From positions 20,238 to 84,237 of the forward strand of contig JALMQS010000818.1 of NCBI GenBank assembly GCA_024734495.1: a stretch of 64,000 nt of DNA, given 5' to 3'. The stretch is from Forficula auricularia (taxonomy: Eukaryota > Arthropoda > Insecta > Dermaptera > Forficulidae). The translations under genes were made by a program, and so were the position numbers. The notes beneath the pieces are model-generated. The model was not told the DNA's origin. It made no database searches and worked only from the letters and a program-made list of their open reading frames with translations. The number at the start of each line of letters is the position of its first letter. Within the stretch, counting starts at the first letter, position 1. Shown here piece after piece: positions 53,858 to 63,917 of this stretch.

Positions 53858-55052
53858 CTAAATCTGGTTGATTTTGTCAAGTAGACAAGTGTAGAGAGTG
53901 GATATTTTTAATACATCAAGCTTGTAATTTATGGCGTTGTTGATGTCCATTTGTATATAAATACCCTCCTTGTATTTTCTTTTCCATGTGACTCTCTCAC
54001 TGTCCACTATTTTTGCATCTTCGAAATTCATCAAATGCCCATTGTCAACTGCATGTACGGCCAATGCACTGACCAAATTTCCCTTAACAACCGATGAAGT
54101 GTGTTCTTTTAAACGAACACATAAAGGGCGGCAACTTTCTCCATAGTACACTCTTGTTTTATCTTCCAAGTCCCTGCAAGATGAGCATTGAATCCTATAA
54201 ATGATATTGGATCTATCCTCTTCACGTTCTCTATCCTTGTTATTGTATATGCTCAACAATGGTTTTTTCGGTCTCATTGCAATGTCAATATTATATTTTT
54301 TAAACATTGCTTGAATTTTTTGAGCTAATCCTTCTATATATATAATTGACCCTCTCTTTGTTTGTGGCACAAGATCTGGGTTTTGTTTGTTATAATTATT
54401 GTTCTTGTTCTTATATTTTCTGATAATGGTTGTGATTAATTTTTTTGGATATCCATTCTTATTAGATCTTTCTATCAGGCTATCTAAATTTTTTTGATGA
54501 AATTGTTTATCGGACAATTCTATTATTCTGTGTATCTCATTTTTTATGATACACAATTTTTGCTGCAATGGATGTTTAGACCTAAAATTAATCATCCTCG
54601 CTGATTTTGTTGGCTTATTATATATATCTGTTTTCAGAGTACCATTGTTGTCTCTTGTGATTTTGAGGTCTAAGAAATTTATTGTATTATTATTTTCATT
54701 CTCTATACTAAACTTGATATTGTTATGGTACATATTGATTGAGCTTAATATGTTGTCAGCTATATCTTTATTGCATATAAGAAAAGAGTCATCTACGTAT
54801 TGTAGATACATCTTAGCATTATGTTTGCTTAAGATTTTTTCATAAATATCATCCATCAATATATCAGCTATAGTAGGGCTCAAGTTTAATCCCATAGGGA
54901 GACCTTGTTTTTGTTTATATATAATGTTGTTATAGGTGAAATAATTGTTATATAGACAAATATTAAGACACGTAGAGAATTCATCATATTCCAAATTAGT
55001 AAAAGTTTCAATCAGTTGCCATTTATTTAATATTATATTTATAACAAGATCT
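53858..55052 (-). pseudogene. Penelope-like reverse transcriptase C-half with GIY-YIG endonuclease
   Basis: The frame carries the second half of the polymerase: GLPMGLNLSPTIADI, then YVDD (LQYVDDSFLI), then NFLDLKI. A linker follows, and then the GIY-YIG nuclease domain typical of Penelope-like elements (IIYRIQCSSC, YYGESCRPLCVRLKEH, SALAVHAVDNGH). The frame is open to the stop at 53858. The N-terminal half is at 57452-58383; both halves meet at the 15-bp duplication TTTATAACAAGATCT, so before insertion they formed one gene. The first residues of the open frame belong to the inserted element, not to Penelope. Confidence 0.88.
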
Positions 55053-55514
55053 TCAAGCTGGGACATTTTCCATCGACTTGGAAATGTAGTGAGATAATTC
55101 CGGTCCACAAACCAGGCAAGGATAGGTCTCAGGCCACTAACTACCGACCCATCTCTTTGTTACCTGTTCTGGGGAAACTAGCAGAGAGATTCATCCTAAA
55201 TTGGCTAGAGAGGGAGACATCTGAAAGGAATCTTCTCCCAGATACCCAATTCGGTTTCAGAAAATGACATTCGGCAGTTCATCAGATTGTGAGAGTCAGT
55301 CATTTTATTAGGGGTCGTTTAAATTTAAAAAAGCCACTGGGATGGTACTGCTTGATGTTGCTAAGGCATTCGACAGTGTTTTTCATTTAGGATTGGTAGC
55401 TAAATTATATATTTTTGGTCTTCCCGGTACCCTATGTGAGTTATCGATAATTTTCTTAAGGAAAGAAGTTTCAGAGTGCGGGTGGGTCGTTCTAAATCAT
55501 CCTGGTATCCTATA
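55053..55514 (+). pseudogene. Jockey-type reverse transcriptase, 5' piece
   Basis: Reads HFPSTWKCSEIIPVHKPGKD, then NYRPISLLPVLGKLAERFI and DTQFGFRK, the start of a Jockey-type polymerase domain. A stop and a frame change after FRK break it before the catalytic motifs. It continues past the mariner insertion at 56422. Confidence 0.8.
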
Positions 55515-56421
55515 GGGTGTTTTTTTTAGAGGTATAGAACTTCGAATTGAAATAAAACACAAGAAAATCGTTTTAATGTCCATCAATTTGGCTTTATTGG
55601 AAGGATAATTTTATGCCATTAATGTTTAAATATGATTTCGGGCATGTGGCCGCCGCGGCTGGCTCGAATAAATCCAATTCTACAGGTCCAATTTTCAACC
55701 ACTTTTTCGAGCATATGGGGCCGTATGTTGGCAATAACGCCACGAATGTTGGCTTCCAAGTCCCCTAACGTTTCTGGTTTGTTGGCGTAGACGAGCGACT
55801 TCACATATCCCCAAAGAAAATAATCCAATGGTGTCAAATCACACGATCTTGGTGGCCAATTGACAGGTCCATTCCGCGAAATTATGCGCTCATCGAATGT
55901 TTCCTTCAATAAATCGATTGTGACGTGCGCTGTGTGGCATGTAGCGCCGTCTTGTTGGAACCACAACTCATCCACATTCATGCCATCCAATTCGGGAACA
56001 AAATAGTCGGTTATCATGGCTCTATACCGGTCTCCATTAACGGTAACTGACTCTCCAGCATTATTTCGGCCCAATGACTCCACCAGCCCATAGAGCACAC
56101 CAAACAGTCAGTTTTTGTGGATGTAATGGCGTCTCAAGGGTCTCATGTGGATTCTCTTCACTCCATATGCGGCAATTTTGCTTGCTGACGTAGCCATTCA
56201 ACCAAAAATGAGCCTCATCACTGAACAAAATTTTGCGATGAAAATCAGCATCGAGATCTATCTCATTTTCGGCCCATACATCAAAATCATATGCCCGAAA
56301 TCATATTTAAACATTAATGGCATAAAATTATCCTTCCAATAAAGCCAAATTGATGGACATTAAAACGATTTTCTTGTGTTTTATTTCAATTCGAAGTTCT
56401 ATACCTCTAAAAAAAACACCC
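55515..56421 (-). mobile_element. Tc1/mariner copy with 132-bp inverted repeats
   Basis: 907 bp, starting GGGTGTTTTTTTTAGAGGTA with the same sequence inverted at the right end. Arms 55515-55646 and 56290-56421 appear identical. TATA flanks both sides, two bases off on the right. The left arm includes the last codons of the transposase, so the right arm is an inverted copy of the 3' end, and the true 5' end and N-terminal coding part are gone. Confidence 0.85.
55619..56289 (-). pseudogene. DD41D mariner transposase, N-terminally truncated
   Basis: The catalytic domain can be followed from ILFSDEAHFWLNGYV (first Asp) through WFQQDGATCH (second Asp) to LTPLDYFLWG (third Asp). Forty-one residues separate the second and third Asp, matching the DD41D group. 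A frame change near 56100 separates the first part from 55619-56098, which runs open to the stop. The helix-turn-helix N-terminus is missing. It is not functional. Confidence 0.85.
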
Positions 56422-57159
56422 GTTATAAGAGCAGGCGTTCCTCAAGGCGCTCTGTTATCACCTTTGCTCTATGCTCTTTATACCTCGGATCTACCCAAGC
56501 TAAAATTTGCAAATATCGCTCAATATGCCGATGACATTGCTATTTATTACTCTCATCAGAATTTCAAATGTTTAAAGAGAAGAATCGAAGAGGAAACACA
56601 GGTTGTCTTAAACTATTTCAAAGATTGGAGACTCAAAATAAACCCAAATAAGTCTGAAGCTATTCTTTTTACAAGAAAATTTAAATATATTAATACTACA
56701 TTAGATATTGGTGGATATGAATTAAAATGGCAGCCTAGTGTGCGATATCTTGGTGCTACACTTGACCGTAGGGCGAATTGGGCTCTCCATACCAAGTTAG
56801 CCAGAGAGAAGGGTCTCCTGGCAGCAAAAATCATTTGGCCTTTGATTAGACCTGGCAGCCTGCTTCCTCTGAATGAAAAGTTGACTCTATACAAAATGCT
56901 TGTTCGGCCAGTCATGGGATACGCTGCCCCTGCATGGCTCCCCTTCGCCTCCAAAACCAGGCTCGACGATTTGGAAAGGGTCCAGTCAAAAACATTAAGA
57001 AAAATGACCATTCCTCCTCCAGGAATCAACAACCATATAATAAGAATCGGGCTAAACATGACTTCTCTAAAAGAAAACCTAGAAAATAGTGTTAAAAAAT
57101 TCGAAAATAATGCAAAATCAAGTCTCAACCCTCTAATTAACGAACTATACCGGATGTGA
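56422..57159 (+). pseudogene. Jockey-type reverse transcriptase, 3' piece
   Basis: Resumes at RAGVPQGALLSPLLY and contains the catalytic YADD (IAQYADDIAIYY), then WRLKINPNKSEAILF and VRYLGATLDRRANW, then the thumb and tail (LYKMLVRPVMGYAAPAW, LERVQSKTLRKM). It is open to the stop at 57159. With 55053-55514 it forms the C-terminal part of ORF2; the endonuclease is absent by 5' truncation. Confidence 0.88.
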
Positions 57160-57451
57160 CACTTCATTTCTCATTTAGTGATATTCATTTCATCATCATT
57201 CATTTTGTTTTGTTTTTGTGTTTTCTTTTTTTTTTCTATGTTAAAAATAAAGTATATGGGGTTTTTTTATCAATTTTTTCCCTTACCATAATAAGGAGTG
57301 AGAATAATGTATAATAAAATAAAAATAATGGACATTCGATGGTGAGGCTTTCGGGCCTCGAGGTCGAAGTTTTTTTATAATTGTAAAACATGTTGTATTT
57401 TTTTTTTATATTGGATAATAAAGATCATTATTTAAAAAAAAGAAAAAAAAT

Positions 57452-58383
57452 TTTATAACAAGATCTAGAGGTATCGAGGGGAAGAGGTTGTTAACATCTA
57501 ATGAGTACATATTTTCATCGTTATTAACCTTAATGGTCTTAATAAGTTCAACGAATTGATAAGAATTCTTTATTCTATTTTTATAATTAATTAGATATTT
57601 TAAAATATCATTTAAGTACTTTCCAAGATTGTTGACCGGGCTGTCCATATTTGATACTATTGGTTTTAAATTTTTTTCTACTTTATGTAATTTTATAAGC
57701 CCATACATTTTAGGAATTTTGGAATTATTTGATTTCAGAAAGTTATACTCATTATTCGTTATATTATTTTTTGTTTTTATTTTTTTAAGTGTATCATTTA
57801 AAGTTTTTTCTACTTTTTTTAAAGGGTTTTTATTTACCATTTCATAAGTTAATTGATCTTGCAAAATATTTTGCATTTTTTCATTGTATTCATCTTTATT
57901 CATGACCACCGTACAGATGGACTTATCTGACTCAAGAATCACTATTTTGTCTTTGTTGTTTTTAATAAATTTTTTGGTTGTTTTTATGGCATTCCCAATA
58001 TAGTCATGTCTGTTAGTTTTCGAAGAGTTTTTATTGATATGATTTGTCATGACATTAACTGTGTGATTTTTGAGGTGCTTCTTCTCTTTATCATCTTTAA
58101 TGTAGGTTTCAATTATAAATTCTGTGTCTGTCAGAAATTGAATCATATCTTTTTTTATTGTAAAATTTGTGTATTTATAAATAGCCTGGAGTGCGTTGAT
58201 CTTGAGTGGAGTGGGAACTTTGCCTCTGTGTATGTATAATGAAGGCAGGTCGAAAGACAGTATTTGAGATTGTTCTGTTGGAATAACTTGTTTTACCAGT
58301 GTAATGATTCTTAATGTAAAACGTCTGCTGGAAATAGATTTTACGTGTTTTTGTGACTTGGGTGAGTAGTATATAATCCTCAT
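57452..58383 (-). pseudogene. Penelope-like polyprotein, N-terminal half
   Basis: Starts at ATG 58383 (MRIIYYSPKSQK) and runs through the family's N-terminal region and the first polymerase motifs (VILESDKSICTVVMNKDEY, PKMYGLIKLHK, KPIVSNMDSPVNNL, YSLDVNNLFPSIPLDLVI). It ends where the Jockey-type element is inserted. The first ~70 codons lie in the inverted terminal repeat, so their copy is also found on + at 53341-53556. Without the insertion the gene would look intact. Confidence 0.85.
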
Positions 58384-58452
58384 TTCCACCCTTTAAAAAT
58401 TTATTATAAATGTTAAAACAAAAAATTAAAACATGCAATGATCTTTTCCAGT

Positions 58453-58520
58453 TGACGTGCACTGATGAAGAGCAGCGGTATAGCGCTCGAAACGTTGTAA
58501 AAATATCGATTACGTCTGCC
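58453..58520 (+). ncRNA. Hammerhead ribozyme motif in the right Penelope arm
   Basis: CTGATGA at 58462-58468, stem II GAGC/GCTC (58470-58473, 58485-58488), GAAAC at 58489-58493, a short CGT/ACG stem III and GTC at 58514-58516 as cleavage site. It is the inverted twin of the motif at 53204-53270 and lies antisense to the element's coding strand. Confidence 0.75.
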
Positions 58521-58600
58521 CAAAATAAAGTAACAAATAGAAGTTGACTTTTATTTCAACTTTTTATTTTCCCCTTACTGGCCCCTTAGCCAATTCAATT

Positions 58601-58775
58601 TAACCAATTTTGATGAAATTTAATATCCTAATTAAGTACCTTGGGGACCACAAAAAAGGTTAAATAAAGTTTTTAGTAAAATTATATTTTAAAGTACTTT
58701 ACTCAAGAACATATTAATATTTCAAATGAATTTGGATAAAGTTTAGCAACGATCCGTTGCAGTTTATTTTCTCTT
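58601..58775 (+). repeat. Dispersed repeat family 1, copy c, right part
   Basis: Resumes at TAACCAATTTTGATGAAATT and ends AGCAACGATCCGTTGCAG, with part of the internal units deleted. Confidence 0.75.
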
Positions 58776-58777
58776 AT

Positions 58778-58835
58778 TACTGTGAAACCTGGATAAGTGG
58801 GGCCCGGACAAGCGAGAAACCTCTATTACGGAGAT
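58778..58835 (+). mobile_element. Possible pogo/Tigger-type terminal repeat
   Basis: ACTGTGAAACCTGGATAAGT and GACAAGCGAGAAACCTCT resemble the ends of pogo-like elements and follow TA. No partner end or transposase is present nearby. Confidence 0.35.
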
Positions 58836-59600
58836 TATTTGTCAGGCTCGGCACCTTCATACCGAACAACTTTTTTAATTGAAACTAATGAACCTATTTA
58901 ATTGAGATATTCCTTGGCGATGAGTACATCAATCTGTATTTAGAATGTTCTTACCTTTCGGGACGTCTTTACCAGGTGTACAAGTATGGAATGCGGTTTT
59001 TTTATTTTCTTAAAAACATCTTGAATTAGGAAAAATGATAAAAAGTGCTTTAAAATTTAAAGTATATTCCGTCGCTTGTCATACATTTTTCCCATCTTTC
59101 GGACATTTTGGATTTATTCTGCACCAGAATTCGAATATATTTTGTTAATACTAATGTATAAGACGTCGAGCGTGTACTAACGTGGAGTTCTTTTAACATT
59201 TTGACATCAGAAACAAGATGACCAAAAATGGTGCGTTTGGAGTCACGTGATTCCTTTTGAAATTTTTTCACTTTTCAATTGTTTATAATTAATTGAAAAA
59301 AATAAAAACAATTTTTAAAAATTTTTCTTATCGACTATAAAAATTATTTAAAATAAAGTTTTAAAATAGATATAAAAAATAGATTATTATTATTTTTTTT
59401 TTCAAACTCCCAATTTGTGAATAGCACGTCAGTAAAAATCTTACACTTTTGTTTGCCAATCATTCATCGAGTCATTTTTTAACATCTTCGTACTAACCAA
59501 AGCGCTGCTCAGCAAGTGCCTGACCTATTGATGCAGACAATTGCTAATTGGAAGAAACAAATTTTGGTGATTAAGCCTCATGGGGTAGAAATTCCCAGCT
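58836..59600. other. Mostly unassigned; possible transposase scrap
   Basis: On the minus strand near 59056-59110 the text KMSERWEKCMTSDGIYFKF looks like the C-terminal end of a mariner-type transposase; the rest of that frame (to 59271) is not recognisable. Bases 59280-59600 are AT-rich with nothing firm. Confidence 0.3.
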
Positions 59601-60065
59601 GTGTGCTTACAACGTCTCGCGAACCGGTTATTCAAAATCGGAATAGATACTTATTATTTATTAATATTTGTCGATGATTTATTGATTTGTGGAAAAAATA
59701 AAGATGAAGATTGGGAAGAGATGGAATTGAAGGCAATAAATTACATCTACAGTGCCATATCGAATAAACAGCTGGAGTTTATAAAAGAAGAGGAAACAGC
59801 CTATAAAATAATAAAGAGGTTCGATAATCTTTATTTGAGAGAGTCAACGGCTCTACAAATTATTTGTAGAAATAAATTGGACAAGTTAAAACTTAAGAAC
59901 TTCAATGATGCGGCAACATTTTTCAGTGAATTCGAAAAATCGGTAAACGATTTGAAAAACGCGGGTGCAAAAGTGACTGAAAAGGAAAAAATGAACTATA
60001 TGTTAAATACGCTTCCCGAAACATTCAGCTATATGAAAGTTTACTATAATTTTGAAAATGAGTAA
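59601..60065 (+). pseudogene. Scrambled Copia fragment: reverse transcriptase joined to gag
   Basis: The open frame starts with a Copia-type polymerase piece (YYLLIFVDDLLICGKNKDE, catalytic VDD). It then switches to a Copia gag (UBN2-like) segment: AINYIYSAISNKQLEFI, TAYKIIKRFDNLY, FNDAATFFSEFEKSVNDL and NYMLNTLPETFSYM. In a normal Copia gag lies far upstream of the polymerase, so this frame joins pieces in the wrong order. No LTRs, integrase or RNase H are seen. It is not expected to be functional. Confidence 0.8.
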
Positions 60066-60478
60066 TTTTATAGATTTCAACGTGCTATTTCAAAATTTCA
60101 CCTTTGCGGCGCTCGTAGCCAAAATCTATTGATTTTACAAAAAGAAACGTCTTTACATAAATTGTAGGAAACATTCTCTAGTTTCATTTTGTATATAAAT
60201 GTTTTTATTCTTAAATAAGTTGGAAAGGAGATATTGTCAAAAAAATGCTTTTAGGCTCCATTTTACCATCATGCGCAGGGGAGAACTTCAATGATACCCA
60301 GCGCGGTGGTAAATTTGGAATTCGAAAGAGTACATCAAAATTTATATAATTACCCATTTTCAAAACTCTTGAAAACTTTTCAGGAAATTACCAAATGACT
60401 GACCATGTGTGAAGGTGGCCAAATTGATTTTGATGAGGAATTCCAAGTTTCAAAACAGAGAGATAATTATAACTATCT
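60040..60478. repeat. Repeat family 5, copy 4
   Basis: Overlaps the last codons of the Copia fragment and matches 29641-30098 almost throughout. Confidence 0.65.
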
Positions 60479-60479
60479 T

Positions 60480-60545
60480 TTTTATTCAAAGCCGACGTTT
60501 CAGAGGTTGTTCCCTCTTTTTCAGGGTTGGGAAAGTCAGTAATTA
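60480..60545 (-). repeat. Penelope-like tail with hammerhead-like motif, copy 4
   Basis: On the minus strand CCCTGAAAAAGAGGG, AACCTCTGAAACGTCGGC, AATAAA. Same order as at 30099, truncated after about 60 bases. Confidence 0.5.
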
Positions 60546-60844
60546 CACGTGTAGTATACACTAAATTTTTCTTAAAATGAAATAATGTTGTATGTTTGTA
60601 ATGAAATGAGTGTCTATTTGAGAAAGAAAGATTGAAATTCTTCAAAATCAACTTTTGATATTGAATCAATAATACTATTATTTATGAATTTAGGTCATTT
60701 ATCTAAGATTTTAATAGATATGTTTATATTGCATGTAGGAGGGTTTTGTCCCCTCGGGAGTTTGAAACCAAGCACTAGTACGCTATCCGGGCAACTAGTC
60801 CAGACCCTGAGACACTTACCTCCAAACATGCAACATATAACGAA
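60546..60844. other. Unassigned spacer
   Basis: No gene. A short GC-richer part at 60740-60830 (CCCCTCGGGAGTTTGAAACC) has no partner in the window. Confidence 0.35.
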
Positions 60845-61140
60845 AGCCACTGATTTTGGAATCATTCTGGATATTCATTCCATGATTTTGGAGAATAAAG
60901 AAATGTCACAAAGAAATTGATTTTCTTAAATTTAAAAAATAGATAATTTATATTTGAGTGTCTACAATGAAATAAAAAATTTGATTTAGATTTAATAATA
61001 TTGGTACCAATCAGATGTTGTATAATCAATTGTAATAAATAAAATGTTTTAATTATCGACGCCAGGTGCCACTTACATCTAATCGAGGAATTTCGAGTAC
61101 CAATCAAAATTTTATAAATTTTTCAAAAAATTTTGGAACA
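60845..61140 (-). pseudogene. Exon 1 and partial intron of a body-less zinc-finger gene, copy 4
   Basis: Closely matches 39850-40139, including the donor GTAAGTGGCACC near 61074 and TTTATAAAATTTTGATTGG as TATA-like element. The acceptor exon is absent on the left, so only the first exon remains. Confidence 0.6.
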
Positions 61141-61837
61141 AATTTAAAAAAATTAAAAAACAAATTCATTCTACATAATTTGATGTATTCTAGTATTTGA
61201 AACATTACGTATTATTTTTATTATTTTTCGTGACATGTTTTTTAAAAGGTTTATGTCCATGGCTGTAGTCAGGACTGAGTATTAGATCGGGCAGCGGATT
61301 TTATAGGGCCTGCGAGTGGAAATAAGCTTTTAATTCTACTATATGATTAATTTCTAGAATAATCTTTAACTAAACTTTAGGTATTTAGAGGCAGAGTAGT
61401 GGAGTGGCTAAGGCGCGTACTCGGTATCGAATCTCGCTTCAGTCAGAACAATTTAATTTGAAAAAAAAATGCAACTCGTCTCATTAGAACTCCGGTGGAA
61501 TGGAATAGGAAACTAATTCTGTGAACATTTTCCCAAGGGAAATTACAATGTAGAAGTTAATCTTATTAATACTCAATTATTGTTTAAAGAAATTCAAAAC
61601 TATAATCCACAAAAAACTTCGGGGAGTGGGGACGGTAAAAAAAAATGAAAATACCTACTTTTTATAAATTTAAAATGAAAAATTTAAATTTACAAGACCA
61701 TTTACAATTCTGTAATTCCCAAGATAATTGAGTAGAAAATAAAATATTTTTTTTTTGGCTTTTCGCCCTTTCTACATATGCCATTTAACGATACTTATTA
61801 ACCGACTTCAAAAAAGGAGGAGGTTCTCTATTCGACG
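61141..61837. repeat. Duplicated block with SINE copy 3
   Basis: Matches 40140-40560 and then 44190-44330 and 45010-45120. The SINE head is at about 61393-61440 (GTAGTGGAGTGGCTAAGGCG). It ends with a fragment of the GAAGTCGGT element (61800-61838). Confidence 0.6.
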
Positions 61838-61933
61838 GAGATCAGATTCCCTGGGGATCCTGCAAAGCCTAATCGTGGATCGGCGGATGGATCTGCCACC
61901 TATCATAAAGGCGTGGGTCTCGTCGGACATGTT
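61838..61933 (+). pseudogene. Secreted-peptide fragment, unit 4
   Basis: Encodes EIRFPGDPAKPNRGSADGSA and HKGVGLVGH only, i.e. about 32 codons of the central part, then the same non-coding flank as unit 2 (TTTATTACTTA). The left border is the GAAGTCGGT fragment. Confidence 0.8.
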
Positions 61934-63917
61934 TATTACTTATTATATTCATATTATTATATATTATTATATTATTATATTATTATATTCATACAGTTTC
62001 GGCTTGAAAATAAAAGCCATCTTCAAGTTTATTTATATTTCCATACTACTTTTTAAAAGAATTTATTTTCTAAAATTTGAAATTTCTCTCAAGAAACAGA
62101 GAATTTGTAAATTTTCAATTATTTTTTTTGCCTTGAAATTCATAATTTTTTAAACAGAATCCAATTTTAGGAACAGAATTTTTTCATGAAGAATTTAAAG
62201 AATAATTGTTGGGAAATGAATTGAGTACACTTCTGTAATAACATTCCTCTGACTAAATTAAACAAAAATTTCTATCCCTAAACCTAAAAATTTGTTTCTA
62301 GTAGAGTTTTTAAGCTGATTATTATTTATCATATAATTTCAACAACTTCTACAACAGTTTAGAGAAGGGGTTCACTAACTTTTCCATGACAATGCGCCTT
62401 TAATTGACATTTTAAAACCATCAATTAAATTTATTAAACAAATTATTTTACATGAATTAATGTATACATTGTATTTTAGCTTCGACTCCGACATTTTCCA
62501 CCGTCGAGTGTCCTGATCATCTTTAGTCCTTGTTTTTAATAAGAGGAAAACTAATTAAATAAAAAACCTCTTTTCCGATAATTATTTCAATTCCATTATC
62601 GTCAGTCCATTCATCCATCATTCAATCCGACATTTTTACATGGCGCCCTAACCTAAATAAAAGGACATATATCAAAACAAATACAGTATTTTGTCTTTCT
62701 AAATACTCTTGCATTAGAATCAATAAAAATATGTTGGGAATTTATTGTTAATTTTTACATGAAAATTAAAATTCAGACCACAGGGGGGGGGGGCACTTTC
62801 TATACAATTCAGATGATTTCAAGAGTGTAAAAGTTAATTTATTTCCGTTTATGTATGTTCTAATAATAGTAAGAGATAAAAATGAATAATAAATACATTT
62901 GTAGCTTCTCAATTTGATTTTTGCATAGTTAGGCCTAATCTTTTGCTTCAATTAAGTATGAAGCTTCACGGCGCACCTCTGAGAAGGCCGGCATGCACAG
63001 GTTGGCAACCTCTGATTTAGACTTTTGAGAAGTTATAGGTCAAAACAACGAAAAATTTTGACATATTTTGCAGATGCCCCTGGGTTAGAATAATAAATTA
63101 TTTGTATATTTATTTATTTATAATAATAATTATGTATATTTAACGTGTAGAGTATGTGTTTTTTCTTTTTCTTTATACACTACTCAATTAGTGAATTCAT
63201 CATGTGGTAAAAAAAAATATTTAAATCAAAATTTAAAAATGATATTATATATACGCCACTGTATATATGAAAATTTAAACGTCATGGTTTAAAGAATAGT
63301 ATCACATAAAACAGACCACAATTTGTGGAAAGTACACCCATTTGTGAAAATTTAAATATACCTAAAAATACATAAATAAAAATGCATTTTTGAAACGAGT
63401 ATGTTTAATACGTAAAAAACAATCAAAATCAAACATGAATTTTTTAAATTAAAAATTAATTATATTAATAGAAACCAAGGAATTTGAGTATATCTTGGCA
63501 ACAATATATTATCAGTGACAAGGAGTTTTTTACAGAAAATCAAATATTTTCTTGTGGGATCCAATATTATACAAGTATATTAGTATTATAGCAATAGTTG
63601 AGGATCATTTCCATGAATTTATGTAAGAAAAATAATATAGATAAAAATAATAATAAAAATAATGAAATAAGTAATGAGAAATCTGACAAGTAAAAGGCAA
63701 AAATAATAAAAATCCTGATCACAAAAATATTCAGAAAACAAAACAGAATTTAGATATGTACCCTATATAGAAAATAATTAAACTATAAATTTTTACTCAA
63801 TATTTATGTAATATTATAAAATTGTGAATTTTAATATTTCACAAAAGAGAAAACAAAGACGTTGTCCTCTGCTTGATGCAATTAAACATACACACATATA
63901 TGTATATCAAATATACC
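61934..63917. repeat. Duplicated 3' flank of the peptide paralogue, unit 4
   Basis: Matches 23985-25718 for most of its length, with an extra ~230 bases at 62405-62635 and an (ATT)n tract near 61945-61988. No supported gene. Confidence 0.75.

Larger units (their letters stand above)
55053..57451 (+). mobile_element. Jockey-type non-LTR element, 5'-truncated
   Basis: Flanked by a perfect 15-bp target duplication (55038-55052 and 57452-57466). It ends in an A-rich tail (57433-57450) after AATAAAGATC. It lies antiparallel inside the Penelope-like element and is itself split by a mariner copy. Confidence 0.88.
53085..58600 (-). mobile_element. Penelope-like element with inverted terminal repeats
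   Basis: The coding strand is minus. Arms 53121-53556 and 58168-58602 (about 435 bp) are inverted copies with almost no differences. Target duplication TAACCAATTTT occurs at 53074-53084 and 58601-58611. A short extra tail (53085-53120, AAAGAACCGTGTTTGGTGGC) sits outside the left arm, as in other Penelope-like elements. The coding region is split by a Jockey-type insertion at 55053-57451. Bases 53575-53850 are a degenerate ~60-base tandem repeat (AATTAAAAG, GTCA, TTGATATAAA). Confidence 0.85.

Noticed and set aside
56613..57167. 184-codon minus-strand frame
   Set aside because: Antisense to the Jockey-type reverse transcriptase, which has catalytic motifs on +.
59050..59271. A gene on the minus strand
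   Set aside because: Only the last ~20 residues resemble a transposase end; the rest has no recognisable content, so it is noted only as a possible scrap.
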